Both the position numbers and the translations under genes were made by a program. Of a stretch of DNA of 9,427 bases, positions 1 through 5,633 are shown in pieces. The number at the start of each line of letters is the position of its first letter. The first letter of the stretch is position 1. A model generated the notes under the pieces. That model was not told the DNA's origin. It saw only the letters and a program-made list of their open reading frames with translations, and searched no databases. The stretch comes from Actinomycetota bacterium. GTDB taxonomy: Bacteria; Actinomycetota; Thermoleophilia; Solirubrobacterales; 70-9. The stretch is from assembly GCA_005884305.1 (NCBI GenBank), contig VAYL01000156.1, forward strand, positions 1,684 to 11,110, in the 5' to 3' direction.

Positions 1-1
1 C

Positions 2-220
2 CCAAAACCGCTCGCGAACCGCGTCCGCGACGACGTTCTCGCCCTCGCCACGGACGCCGACCCACTGGCGATCTCCGGCCGCGAGCTCTACTGGCTCCCG
101 AGCGGCCCGACGATGCAAACGGACCTCGACCTCCGCCTGCTGGACACCATGGTCGGCGAGAACACCCGCCGCACCAAGCGCATGATCGAGGAGATCGCGG
201 CGAAATTCCTCGACCGCTGA
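2..220 (+). CDS. DUF1697-like protein, C-terminal fragment
   Basis: The open frame enters from the left edge and ends at TGA 218-220, giving about 72 residues of a C-terminus; the start lies outside the window. The visible part contains a GRELYWLPSG segment followed by a charged helix (RRTKRMIEEIAAKFL). This resembles the end of DUF1697 proteins as I remember them, where a GRE-x-YW motif is followed by a TxR-rich stretch and a final helix. The biochemical role of DUF1697 is not established, so no function is given. The stop codon begins an 8-bp inverted repeat (218-245) that could act as its terminator. The family call rests on a short segment from memory and could be wrong; that the frame is coding is more certain, since composition and frame length are consistent and a promoter and new gene follow directly. 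Confidence 0.55.
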   Translation, partial: PKPLANRVRDDVLALATDADPLAISGRELYWLPSGPTMQTDLDLRLLDTMVGENTRRTKRMIEEIAAKFLDR

Positions 221-238
221 GCCGAGCCGCAGTACGAT
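210..238 (+). promoter_or_regulatory. Candidate promoter of the small secreted protein gene
   Basis: A -35-like TCGACC (210-215, four of six matches to TTGACA) is separated by 17 bp from a -10-like TACGAT (233-238, TAnnnT type). Transcription would start near 245, with AGGGAGGAG (254-262) as ribosome binding site for the ATG at 267. The -10 sits inside the loop and arm of the hairpin at 218-245. Confidence 0.35.
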
Positions 239-245
239 CGGCTCA
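218..245 (+). terminator. Candidate hairpin terminator after the DUF1697-like gene
   Basis: Perfect 8-bp arms TGAGCCGA (218-225) and TCGGCTCA (238-245) flank a 12-nt loop and begin at the stop codon of the preceding gene. No T-run follows, so it would be a non-canonical terminator of the kind common in high-GC actinobacteria. It overlaps the candidate promoter of the next gene. Confidence 0.35.
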
Positions 246-266
246 CTCGACCCAGGGAGGAGCACG

Positions 267-659
267 ATGCACCCCAGATCCAAGTTCCTGTTCATTCTCG
301 GCGCCGCCGCAGCTATCGCCGCACTGATCGCGACCGCGGCGATCGGCACCACCGTCAAGCGGTTCGACTCGAGGGTGACGCTCTCGGCGAGCAACCCATT
401 CCACGGACGCGTCATCTCGTCGAAGCATGCCTGCGAGGTGAACCGGACCGTCAAGGTCTTCAACAAGAAGCCCGGCCCCGACGGCCGGTTCGACAAGACG
501 ACGACCAACGGCGAGGGCAGGTGGTCGATACCCGCGACGCCCACCGGCAAGTTCTACGCCAAGGCCATCCGCCGCAAAGAGGGCGCCGCCGGCACGATCT
601 TCGTCTGCCGCCCCGACGTCTCGCCGGTCCGCAGCTTCGGCGGCGGCGGCGGTTACTAA
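267..659 (+). CDS. Small membrane-anchored or secreted protein, possible beta-sandwich domain
   Basis: This 130-residue protein starts at an ATG with a strong ribosome binding site (AGGGAGGAG, 254-262). Residues 1-5 are basic or polar and residues 7-28 form one hydrophobic Ala/Ile/Leu-rich segment, so it is an uncleaved anchor or a signal peptide; no lipobox cysteine is seen. The exported part has short alternating strand-like stretches, including FHGRV (45-49), RTVKVF (60-65), GRWSIPA (84-90) and GKFYAKA (94-100), with turns such as GPDGRF and TTTNGEG. That pattern resembles the transthyretin/carboxypeptidase-regulatory type of small beta-sandwich. Two cysteines, C56 and C114, could form a disulfide outside the cell. 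The protein ends in a run of five glycines and a tyrosine. I recall similar short exported proteins as hypothetical in Solirubrobacterales. It is followed by a converging apt gene and a shared hairpin. Function unknown. Confidence 0.75.
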   Translation: MHPRSKFLFILGAAAAIAALIATAAIGTTVKRFDSRVTLSASNPFHGRVISSKHACEVNRTVKVFNKKPGPDGRFDKTTTNGEGRWSIPATPTGKFYAKAIRRKEGAAGTIFVCRPDVSPVRSFGGGGGY

Positions 660-667
660 GGCCCGCG

Positions 668-698
668 CTGAGCTGGCGGTCATGAGCCGCCGCCTCAG
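668..698. terminator. Candidate bidirectional hairpin terminator
   Basis: CTGAG (668-672) pairs with CTCAG (694-698) and GGCGG (675-679) pairs with CCGCC (687-691). Between them are one mismatch and one G-U pair, and the loop is 7 nt. The stem lies between the stop of the small secreted protein gene (659) and the stop of apt, whose TGA (695-697, minus strand) is inside the outer arm, so it could end transcription from both sides. There is no flanking T-run. Confidence 0.45.
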
Positions 699-1188
699 GC
701 CGTCTCGAACCGAATCAGGCTGAAGACATTCGGGCTGCGCAACCGCGCCCGCCCATCCAGGAAGTCGAGCTCCATCAGGAACGAGACCCCGACCACCTCG
801 GCCCCGGACCCCGTGACCAACTCCTCGATCGCGGCCATCGTCCCGCCCGTCGCGATCAGATCGTCGTGCAGCAGCACCCGCGCGCCGGAGGCCAGCGCGT
901 CGACGTGCATGTGCAACTCGTCGATCCCGTACTCGAGCTCATATGACACCGACGCCGTCTCGTACGGCAACTTCCCCGGCTTGCGAACCGGGATGAACCC
1001 GGCGCCGCACCGCGCCGCGATCGCACCGCCGAGGATGAACCCGGGTCGGGCCGCAACGGGCTGGCGTGCTCCGCGAGCGCCCCGATCGCCCGCTCCAACC
1101 CAGCCGGGTTCGCGAACAGCGGCGTCGCGTCCTTGAACACGATCCCCGGCTGGGGAAAGTCCGGTATGTCGCGGATCAGCTCAGGCAT
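695..1188 (-). pseudogene. apt: Adenine phosphoribosyltransferase gene with internal frameshift/deletion
   Basis: Apt makes AMP from adenine and PRPP (purine salvage, cytosol). On the minus strand, ATG 1188-1186 opens with MPELIRDIPDFPQPGIVFKD, the typical Apt N-terminus, and continues to ALAEHASP (near 1070). The homologous frame then jumps to another frame, which reads VAARPGFILGGA, VRKPGKLPYET, a YELEYG segment, the PRPP-binding loop HDDLIATGGT and the normal C-terminus up to TGA 697-695. Compared with E. coli Apt as I remember it, about 22 nt are missing between the two parts (length not divisible by three). The conserved EARG-F segment is altered to AARPGF. So no single frame encodes a complete enzyme: the ATG frame runs on out of frame, and the longest 3' ORF has only 91 residues (970-695). 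Either it is a genuine pseudogene or there is an assembly or sequencing error. The gene converges on the small secreted protein gene and diverges from the hydrolase gene at 1222. Confidence 0.85.
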
Positions 1189-1221
1189 CCTGCCAGACGA
1201 CCCCTGTATAGGCTCCCGGCC

Positions 1222-1893
1222 GTGAAGCAGGTCGCCGACGAGGTCTGGCACCTCGACACCTTCTTCCTCCCGAACTCGATCAACGCCTACCTGATCGAGG
1301 ACGTCCTCATCGACGCGGGAACCCGCCACTCGGGCGGCAAGATCCTCCGCCAGCTCGGCCCGCACAAGGTCACCGCCCACGCGCTCACCCACTCGCACCC
1401 CGACCACCAGGGCGCATCCCACGAGGTCTGCAGCGCCCTGGACATCCCCTTCTGGGTCCCCGAGCGCGACGCCGACGCCGCCGAGAACCCCGACCTCATC
1501 CGCGAGCGCCAGCCCAACCATCCGATCGCCCGCTTCTACATCAACATCTTCATCGGCCCCGGCCACCCCGTCGACCGCCATCTGCACGAGGGCGACGAGA
1601 TCGGCGGCTTCAAGGTCCTCGACGTACCCGGCCACTCCGCCGGCCACGTCGCCTTCTGGCGCGAGTCGGACGGCGTCCTGATCCTCGGCGACGTCCTGGC
1701 GAACATCGACCAACTGACCGGCCTCCCCGGCCTGCACGAACCGAAGTCCTACCTGACCCCGGATCCGGAAGAAAACCGCCGCTCCGCGAAGCGCCTAGCG
1801 GAACTCGAGCCGAAGCTCGTCCTCTTCGGCCACGGCGCCCCGTTCCGCGACACGCGCAAGTTCGTCGACTTCGTCGACCGCCTGCCCGCCTAG
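1222..1893 (+). CDS. Metallo-beta-lactamase-fold hydrolase
   Basis: This 223-residue protein contains the metal-binding signature THSHPDH (HxHxDH at residues 57-62). Further ligand positions are in VPGHSAGH, LGDVL (aspartate) and a C-terminal FGHG, the order expected of the MBL-fold hydrolase superfamily (glyoxalase II-like and lactonase-like branches). It should be a cytosolic one- or two-metal hydrolase; the substrate cannot be read from the sequence. I chose the GTG at 1222 because it begins directly before VADEVWHLDTFFLPNSINAYL, the usual first strand. An open frame continues upstream to 1066, but there it overlaps the start of the divergent apt. No clear ribosome binding site precedes the GTG. 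A weak TATAGG at 1207-1212 would place a transcript start almost at the GTG, so a leaderless message is possible. The gene ends at TAG 1891-1893, facing the minus-strand pair. Confidence 0.85.
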   Translation: MKQVADEVWHLDTFFLPNSINAYLIEDVLIDAGTRHSGGKILRQLGPHKVTAHALTHSHPDHQGASHEVCSALDIPFWVPERDADAAENPDLIRERQPNHPIARFYINIFIGPGHPVDRHLHEGDEIGGFKVLDVPGHSAGHVAFWRESDGVLILGDVLANIDQLTGLPGLHEPKSYLTPDPEENRRSAKRLAELEPKLVLFGHGAPFRDTRKFVDFVDRLPA

Positions 1894-1903
1894 CCTTCCA
1901 ACA

Positions 1904-1951
1904 GCGTTTGCGACATTGGGGCCGCTATGGCGTTCCTGAGATCGCAAACGC
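1904..1951. terminator. Inverted repeat between convergent genes, possible bidirectional terminator
   Basis: Perfect 10-bp arms GCGTTTGCGA (1904-1913) and TCGCAAACGC (1942-1951) are separated by 28 nt. The left arm follows the hydrolase stop by 10 nt. The right arm lies inside the last codons of the converging membrane protein gene (stop 1925-1927). The long loop makes it a weaker terminator candidate than a tight hairpin; a protein-binding site is the alternative. Confidence 0.35.
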
Positions 1952-2674
1952 GCCGCGGCGGGAAGCGCTGCGAGCCGCCGACCTGGCCGCATCCAGCGCC
2001 GGACGCGCGGATTCCGCCAGCCCCCGCCTGACCCGCCACGCGGCTCCCGAGAACCCCAGGTTGGCCACCATGGCGAAGCCCGCCTCGTCCTCCCGCAGTG
2101 CGAGCAAGAGGTGCGCCACCCGGTCGCCGGCCGGTAGGTCACCGCTCTCCGCAACTCGAACGCACCAGCAGTCCACCCTCCTTCCACCGCGCCGCACCAT
2201 GAGCGCGCCCCGCTGGCCCACGAGCCACACGCCGAGCTTTCCACGGTGCATCGCGAGCCCGGACGTTCCCACCAGCTCCCGCACCCGGTGCCCGACTAGA
2301 TCCCCCAGCAGACCGAGCGCGACACCCTCCGCCGCCCCGTCCGTCCCCGAACCACGCCCCGCACCCCGTTCGCCACCGAGCGGCACCACCGACCGCGCCC
2401 CCCGCCGTGCCTGCAGCCACGGGACGATCCAGGCGTGGGCGAAGCACCCGAGCGCCACCGGCAGCGTCCACGGCGAGAGCAGCAGAAGCCCGATGCCCGG
2501 CGCCGTGAAGACCACAACGACGGCCAAGGTCCACGCCGTCCACCGCCGCCCCGCGCGCTGGAGCGTTCGGTCGTCAACCTCCCGGCGCCACCACAGCTCC
2601 GCGGCCTCCTCGAGCCCCGGCCGCCGCACCGCCCCCGGCGGCGCCGGGGGCTTCCAGGTCCCGGTCTGCGTCAC
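1925..2674 (-). CDS. Two-TM membrane protein of unknown function with CWC motif
   Basis: This 249-residue protein starts with GTG (2674-2672), 12 nt after the stop of the 74-residue gene on the same strand, so the two are very probably co-transcribed. Residues 1-43 are a cytosol-type, Pro- then charge-rich segment containing WWRREVDDRTLQRAGRRW. Two hydrophobic segments follow (about 46-67 and 70-87) with a short turn, LSPWT, between them. A basic Gly/Arg-rich linker (88-115) leads to a soluble domain (about 116-225) with strand-like LGVWLVG and ALMVRRGGRR, then CWC (C169, C171) and a helical VAHLLLALREDEAGFAMVANL segment. The tail is Ala/Arg-rich. The N-terminus, both membrane segments and the CWCVRV-VAHLLLALR block match my memory of uncharacterised proteins in Thermoleophilia. 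The long plus-strand frame across the same bases is low-complexity Ser/Pro/Arg and is taken as a shadow. Function unknown. Confidence 0.75.
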   Translation of the reverse strand: MTQTGTWKPPAPPGAVRRPGLEEAAELWWRREVDDRTLQRAGRRWTAWTLAVVVVFTAPGIGLLLLSPWTLPVALGCFAHAWIVPWLQARRGARSVVPLGGERGAGRGSGTDGAAEGVALGLLGDLVGHRVRELVGTSGLAMHRGKLGVWLVGQRGALMVRRGGRRVDCWCVRVAESGDLPAGDRVAHLLLALREDEAGFAMVANLGFSGAAWRVRRGLAESARPALDAARSAARSASRRGAFAISGTP

Positions 2675-2686
2675 GCTCGCGCGCGC

Positions 2687-2911
2687 TCAGCCGCCCGCAA
2701 TCGGCCGCCGCAGCACCACCAGCTCCGCATCGACCGGCAGCTCCCGAACCACCTCGGCCGTCCCATCCGCCTGCGGCGCGCTCGCGAGCATCCCAGAGTC
2801 GAGCTCGCGGCGAAAGGCCGCCGCCGCGGTCTCGTGCGCCTCCGGATCGGTGGCGCTCCACTCGGTGAGCGTGGTGTGTCCCGTGCGATCCAGCCTGATC
2901 AAACGCCCCAT
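2687..2911 (-). CDS. 74-residue protein with Gly-Gly tail, possible beta-grasp fold
   Basis: An ATG (2911-2909) is preceded by a strong ribosome binding site (GAGGAGGAG on the minus strand, 2922-2914), and the frame ends in codons for IAGG followed by TGA. The apparent layout is strand (GRLIRLDR), strand (HTTLTEW), helix (DPEAHETAAAAFRREL), one or two strands (TAEVVREL) and a last strand ELVVLRRP with the tail IAGG. The length, last strand and exposed Gly-Gly end resemble MoaD/ThiS sulfur carriers and other beta-grasp modifiers, where a segment like DEVAFFPPVTGG closes the protein. The rest of the sequence does not match MoaD or ThiS convincingly. No E1-like, E2-like, JAB-protease or molybdopterin/thiamine gene is in the window. 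It is first in a two-gene unit with the membrane protein. I recall similar small proteins with an RRPIAGG end in Thermoleophilia, without an assigned function. Confidence 0.75.
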   Translation of the reverse strand: MGRLIRLDRTGHTTLTEWSATDPEAHETAAAAFRRELDSGMLASAPQADGTAEVVRELPVDAELVVLRRPIAGG

Positions 2912-2940
2912 TGCTCCTCCTCGCGTCGCTCCACCGCCGA

Positions 2941-2946
2941 CTATAC
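2941..2946 (-). promoter_or_regulatory. Candidate -10 box for the Gly-Gly protein / membrane protein unit
   Basis: TATAGT on the minus strand is a near-consensus -10. It would start transcription near 2934, giving a leader of about 22 nt that contains the strong ribosome binding site. No recognisable -35 is seen at 16-18 bp. It lies 8 bp from the leuS -10 candidate, facing away. Confidence 0.4.
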
Positions 2947-2954
2947 GCCGGCCC

Positions 2955-2960
2955 TAAGAT
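2955..2960 (+). promoter_or_regulatory. Candidate -10 box for leuS and its leader
   Basis: TAAGAT fits the actinobacterial TAnnnT form. A start point 7-9 nt downstream would fall at or next to the ATG at 2969, which would make the leader ORF leaderless. No good -35 is seen. Confidence 0.4.
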
Positions 2961-2968
2961 CGGGAGGG

Positions 2969-3091
2969 ATGGTTGTCGAGGAGCGTGTAACGACGAGTCA
3001 GGCCAAATCACTTGCGGCGGCTGCACCGCCTGACCTGCCTCTGCGGCGACGAAGTCGCCGCCTGGAATATCCGCCGGAGGCGCCGCAATAG
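2969..3091 (+). CDS. Possible leuS leader ORF (40 codons)
   Basis: From ATG 2969 a 40-codon frame runs to TAG 3089-3091, which directly touches the leuS ATG at 3092. It is in the same frame as leuS, so stop and start read TAGATG. The product would be a Pro/Arg/Ala-rich peptide with no recognisable domain. Only four codons are for leucine and they are not clustered, so classical leucine attenuation is not supported. GGGAGGG (2962-2968) abuts the ATG, too close for normal ribosome binding, but the -10 candidate at 2955-2960 could create a leaderless start. The alternative is that this is plain untranslated leader and the ORF is chance in GC-rich DNA. Confidence 0.3.
   Translation: MVVEERVTTSQAKSLAAAAPPDLPLRRRSRRLEYPPEAPQ
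3016..3082 (+). promoter_or_regulatory. Structured leuS leader with three hairpins
   Basis: Three successive hairpins can be drawn. The first is GGCGG/CCGCC (3016-3020 with 3026-3030). The second is a perfect 8-bp stem, GCGGCGAC/GTCGCCGC (3043-3050 with 3054-3061), closed by a GAA loop. The third is CGCC/GGCG (3072-3075 with 3079-3082) and contains the only good leuS ribosome binding site, GGAGG (3076-3080), 11 nt before the ATG. Such a layout could modulate leuS translation. No T-box signature was found. Confidence 0.3.
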
Positions 3092-5581
3092 ATGCTTCGG
3101 TACGACCCCGCGCAGATCGAGGCCCGCTGGCGCCGCATCTGGGACGAGGAGCACACGTGGGAGGTGCCGAACCCCGGTCAGCCCGGGTTCGACGACTCGG
3201 CACCCAAGTGCTACGTGCTCGAGATGCTCCCGTACCCCTCGGGCGACCCGCACGTCGGCCACCTCAAGAACTACGCGATCGGCGACGCCATCGCCCACTA
3301 CCGCCGCCGCAACGGCTTCCAGGTGGTCCACCCGATGGGCTTCGACGCCTTCGGTCTGCCCGCGGAGAACAACGCCATCAAGACCGGCGAGCCGCCGCGC
3401 GTCGCCACCGAGCGCTCGATCGACGCCTACAAAAAGGCCTTCGACCGCCTCGGCTTCTCCTTTGACTGGGCCCGCGAGCTCTCCTCGCACGAGCCGTCCT
3501 ACTACCGCTGGACCCAGTGGATCTTCCTGAAGCTCTTCGAGCGCGGCCTCGCCTACCGCGACGAGGCCCTGGTCCAGTGGTGCCCCTTCGACCAAACCGT
3601 TCTCGCCAACGAACAGGTCATCGACGGCCGCTGCGAGCGCTGCGGCAACCTCGTGGAGGTGCGCGAGCTCGAGCAGTGGTTCTTCCGCATCACCGACTAC
3701 GCCGATCGCCTCCTGGATGACCTGGACACGATCGACTGGCCTGAGCACGTCAAGACCATGCAGCGCAACTGGATCGGGCGCTCCCATGGCGCCGAGGTCA
3801 TCTTCCGCTGCGAGGAACTGGGGATCGAGTTCCCCGTCTTCACCACCCGTCCCGACACGCTCTTCGGCGCGACGTTCTTCGTCCTGGCGCCCGAGCACCA
3901 CGACGTGGAGCGACTGGCGGCGGGTACCGAGCACGAGGATGCGGTCCGCCAGTACGTGAACGAGGCCATCCGCGCCTCCGCCGAGGAGCGCGGCGCTATG
4001 GAGCGCGAGAAGACCGGCGTGCCGCTCGGCCGCGCCGTCACCAACCCGGTCAACGGCGAGGAGATACCGATGTTCGTCGCCGACTACGTGCTAATGGAGT
4101 ACGGCACCGGCGCGATCATGGCGGTCCCCGGCCACGACGACCGCGACTACGCGTTCGCGACGGCGTTCGACCTTCCAATCCTCCGGGTCATCGAGGGCAC
4201 CGACCCCGAGGAGGCCCAGGATGACGACGGCCTCCCGTACAGCGGCGACGGCGAGATGGTGAACTCCGAACGCTTCGACGGCAAGCACAACCGCGAGGCC
4301 CACGACGAGATCGTCTCCTGGCTCGAGTCGGAGGGCTGCGGCAAGCCGGCAGTCCACTACCGTCTGCGCGACTGGCTCGTCTCCCGCCAGCGCTACTGGG
4401 GCTGCCCGATCCCCGTCGTCTACTGTGAGACCGACGGCATCGTCCCGCTTCCTGAGGACCACCTCCCCGTCCTTCTCCCGGAGGTTGACGACTACGCCCC
4501 GAAAGGCCAGAGCCCGCTGGCGGCGGCGACCGACTGGGTGAACACGGAGTGTCCGAAGTGCGGCGGCCCCGCGCGCCGCGAAACCGACACCATGGACACC
4601 TTCGTCGACTCCTCCTGGTATTTCCTGCGCTACCTCGACGCCCACAACGACGAGGCGGCGTGGGACCGCGCCGCGGTCGACTACTGGATGCCGGTGGACC
4701 AGTACATCGGCGGCGTCGAGCACGCGATCCTCCACTTGATGTACGCCCGCTTCTTCGTGAAGGCGCTGGCGGACATGGACTTCCTGGGCGTGCAGGAGCC
4801 GTTCGCCCGCCTGTTCACCCAGGGAATGATCACCCGCGACGGCGCGAAGATGTCCTCCTCGAAGGGCAACGTGGTGAGCGCCAGCGAGACCGTCGAGCGA
4901 TACGGCGCCGACACAGCTCGCGCGTACGTCTGCTTCATGGGCCCGCCGGACAAGGGCGGCGACTGGACCGACAAGAGCGTCGAGGGCGTACACCGCTTCC
5001 TCACCCGCCTGTGGCGGCTGAAGGAGGAGGTGGTCGAGCGCACGTCTCCCGGCGGCGACGCGGATGGCGCCACCCAGGGACCGGCCGCGGAGCTCCTTCG
5101 CAAGTCCCACTGGGCGATCGACAAGGTCACCCGCGACATCGAGCGCGACTTCGGCTTCAACACAGCGATCGCCGCCGTGATGGAGCTCCTGAACGTGGCC
5201 TACACGCGTAAAGACGACCTCTACGGGAATCCCGCCGGCGAGGCGGCCGTTCGCTTCGCCACGCAGACGGCGGCCTCGATCCTCTTCCCGTTCGCGCCTC
5301 ACCTCTCGGCGGAGGTCTACGAGGCGATCACGGGTCGCCGCGTCTGGGAGGACGCATGGCCAAAGCCCGACCCGGCCCTGCTGGAGAGCGACGTCTTCAC
5401 CCTCGTCGTGCAGGTGAACGGCAAGCGCCGGGCCGGGGTGGAGGCTCCGGCCGGCGCCTCGCGCGACGAGCTTCTGGACCTGGCGCTGTCCGACACCGCG
5501 GTCCGCCGGCATATAGACGGCAAGCAGGTCGTCAAGGAGATCGTCGTGCCGGGAAAGCTCGTGAACCTCGTGGTGAAGTGA
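3092..5581 (+). CDS. leuS: Leucyl-tRNA synthetase
   Basis: LeuRS charges tRNA-Leu with leucine (EC 6.1.1.4) in the cytosol. The 829-residue protein has the full class I architecture. The N-terminal Rossmann part carries the HIGH-type motif HVGH (54-57) in LPYPSGDPHVGHLKNYAIGD. A CP1 zinc-type segment follows (WCPFDQTVLANEQVIDG, then CERC). The CP1 editing domain has TTRPDTLFGATFF and AVPGHDDRDYAFA, the conserved threonine-rich and Asp-containing elements that hydrolyse mischarged tRNA. Next come a second Cys pair, CPKC (487-490), TMDTFVDSSWYFLRY, and the KMSKS-type loop KMSSS (586-590). The helical anticodon-binding domain and a compact C-terminal domain ending VPGKLVNLVVK complete it. Length is slightly below the roughly 860 of E. 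coli. The ATG start fits the family N-terminus (YDPAQIEARWRRIWDEE); GGAGG lies 11 nt upstream. It is the first large gene of the plus-strand series running to comEC. Confidence 0.97.
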   Translation: MLRYDPAQIEARWRRIWDEEHTWEVPNPGQPGFDDSAPKCYVLEMLPYPSGDPHVGHLKNYAIGDAIAHYRRRNGFQVVHPMGFDAFGLPAENNAIKTGEPPRVATERSIDAYKKAFDRLGFSFDWARELSSHEPSYYRWTQWIFLKLFERGLAYRDEALVQWCPFDQTVLANEQVIDGRCERCGNLVEVRELEQWFFRITDYADRLLDDLDTIDWPEHVKTMQRNWIGRSHGAEVIFRCEELGIEFPVFTTRPDTLFGATFFVLAPEHHDVERLAAGTEHEDAVRQYVNEAIRASAEERGAMEREKTGVPLGRAVTNPVNGEEIPMFVADYVLMEYGTGAIMAVPGHDDRDYAFATAFDLPILRVIEGTDPEEAQDDDGLPYSGDGEMVNSERFDGKHNREAHDEIVSWLESEGCGKPAVHYRLRDWLVSRQRYWGCPIPVVYCETDGIVPLPEDHLPVLLPEVDDYAPKGQSPLAAATDWVNTECPKCGGPARRETDTMDTFVDSSWYFLRYLDAHNDEAAWDRAAVDYWMPVDQYIGGVEHAILHLMYARFFVKALADMDFLGVQEPFARLFTQGMITRDGAKMSSSKGNVVSASETVERYGADTARAYVCFMGPPDKGGDWTDKSVEGVHRFLTRLWRLKEEVVERTSPGGDADGATQGPAAELLRKSHWAIDKVTRDIERDFGFNTAIAAVMELLNVAYTRKDDLYGNPAGEAAVRFATQTAASILFPFAPHLSAEVYEAITGRRVWEDAWPKPDPALLESDVFTLVVQVNGKRRAGVEAPAGASRDELLDLALSDTAVRRHIDGKQVVKEIVVPGKLVNLVVK

Positions 5582-5633
5582 CCGCACCAAAGGACAACAC
5601 GCCCGCCGCGTCCGTCTGGTAGAAAGGCGGCGC

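Noticed and set aside
856..1737. Long minus-strand frame spanning the hydrolase gene and the apt start
   Set aside because: Only its part from the ATG at 1188 to about 1070 is the true Apt N-terminus; upstream it is antisense to the MBL-fold gene and downstream it is out of frame.
2687..2911. Assignment of the 74-residue protein as MoaD, ThiS or Pup
   Set aside because: Only the tail resembles MoaD/ThiS, with no pathway genes nearby; Pup ends in GGQ or GGE and is largely disordered, unlike this protein.
1908..2957. 349-codon open frame on the plus strand across the minus-strand pair
   Set aside because: Ser/Pro/Arg/Thr-rich without domains. The minus-strand frames have a strong ribosome binding site, membrane segments and recognisable conserved blocks.
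2961..3091. T-box riboswitch before leuS
   Set aside because: The conserved T-box antiterminator sequence (GGTGG-ACCGCG type) is absent and the leader is short; only generic GC-rich hairpins are seen.
2969..3091. Leucine-codon attenuator peptide
   Set aside because: The leader ORF has just four scattered leucine codons and no terminator with a T-run.
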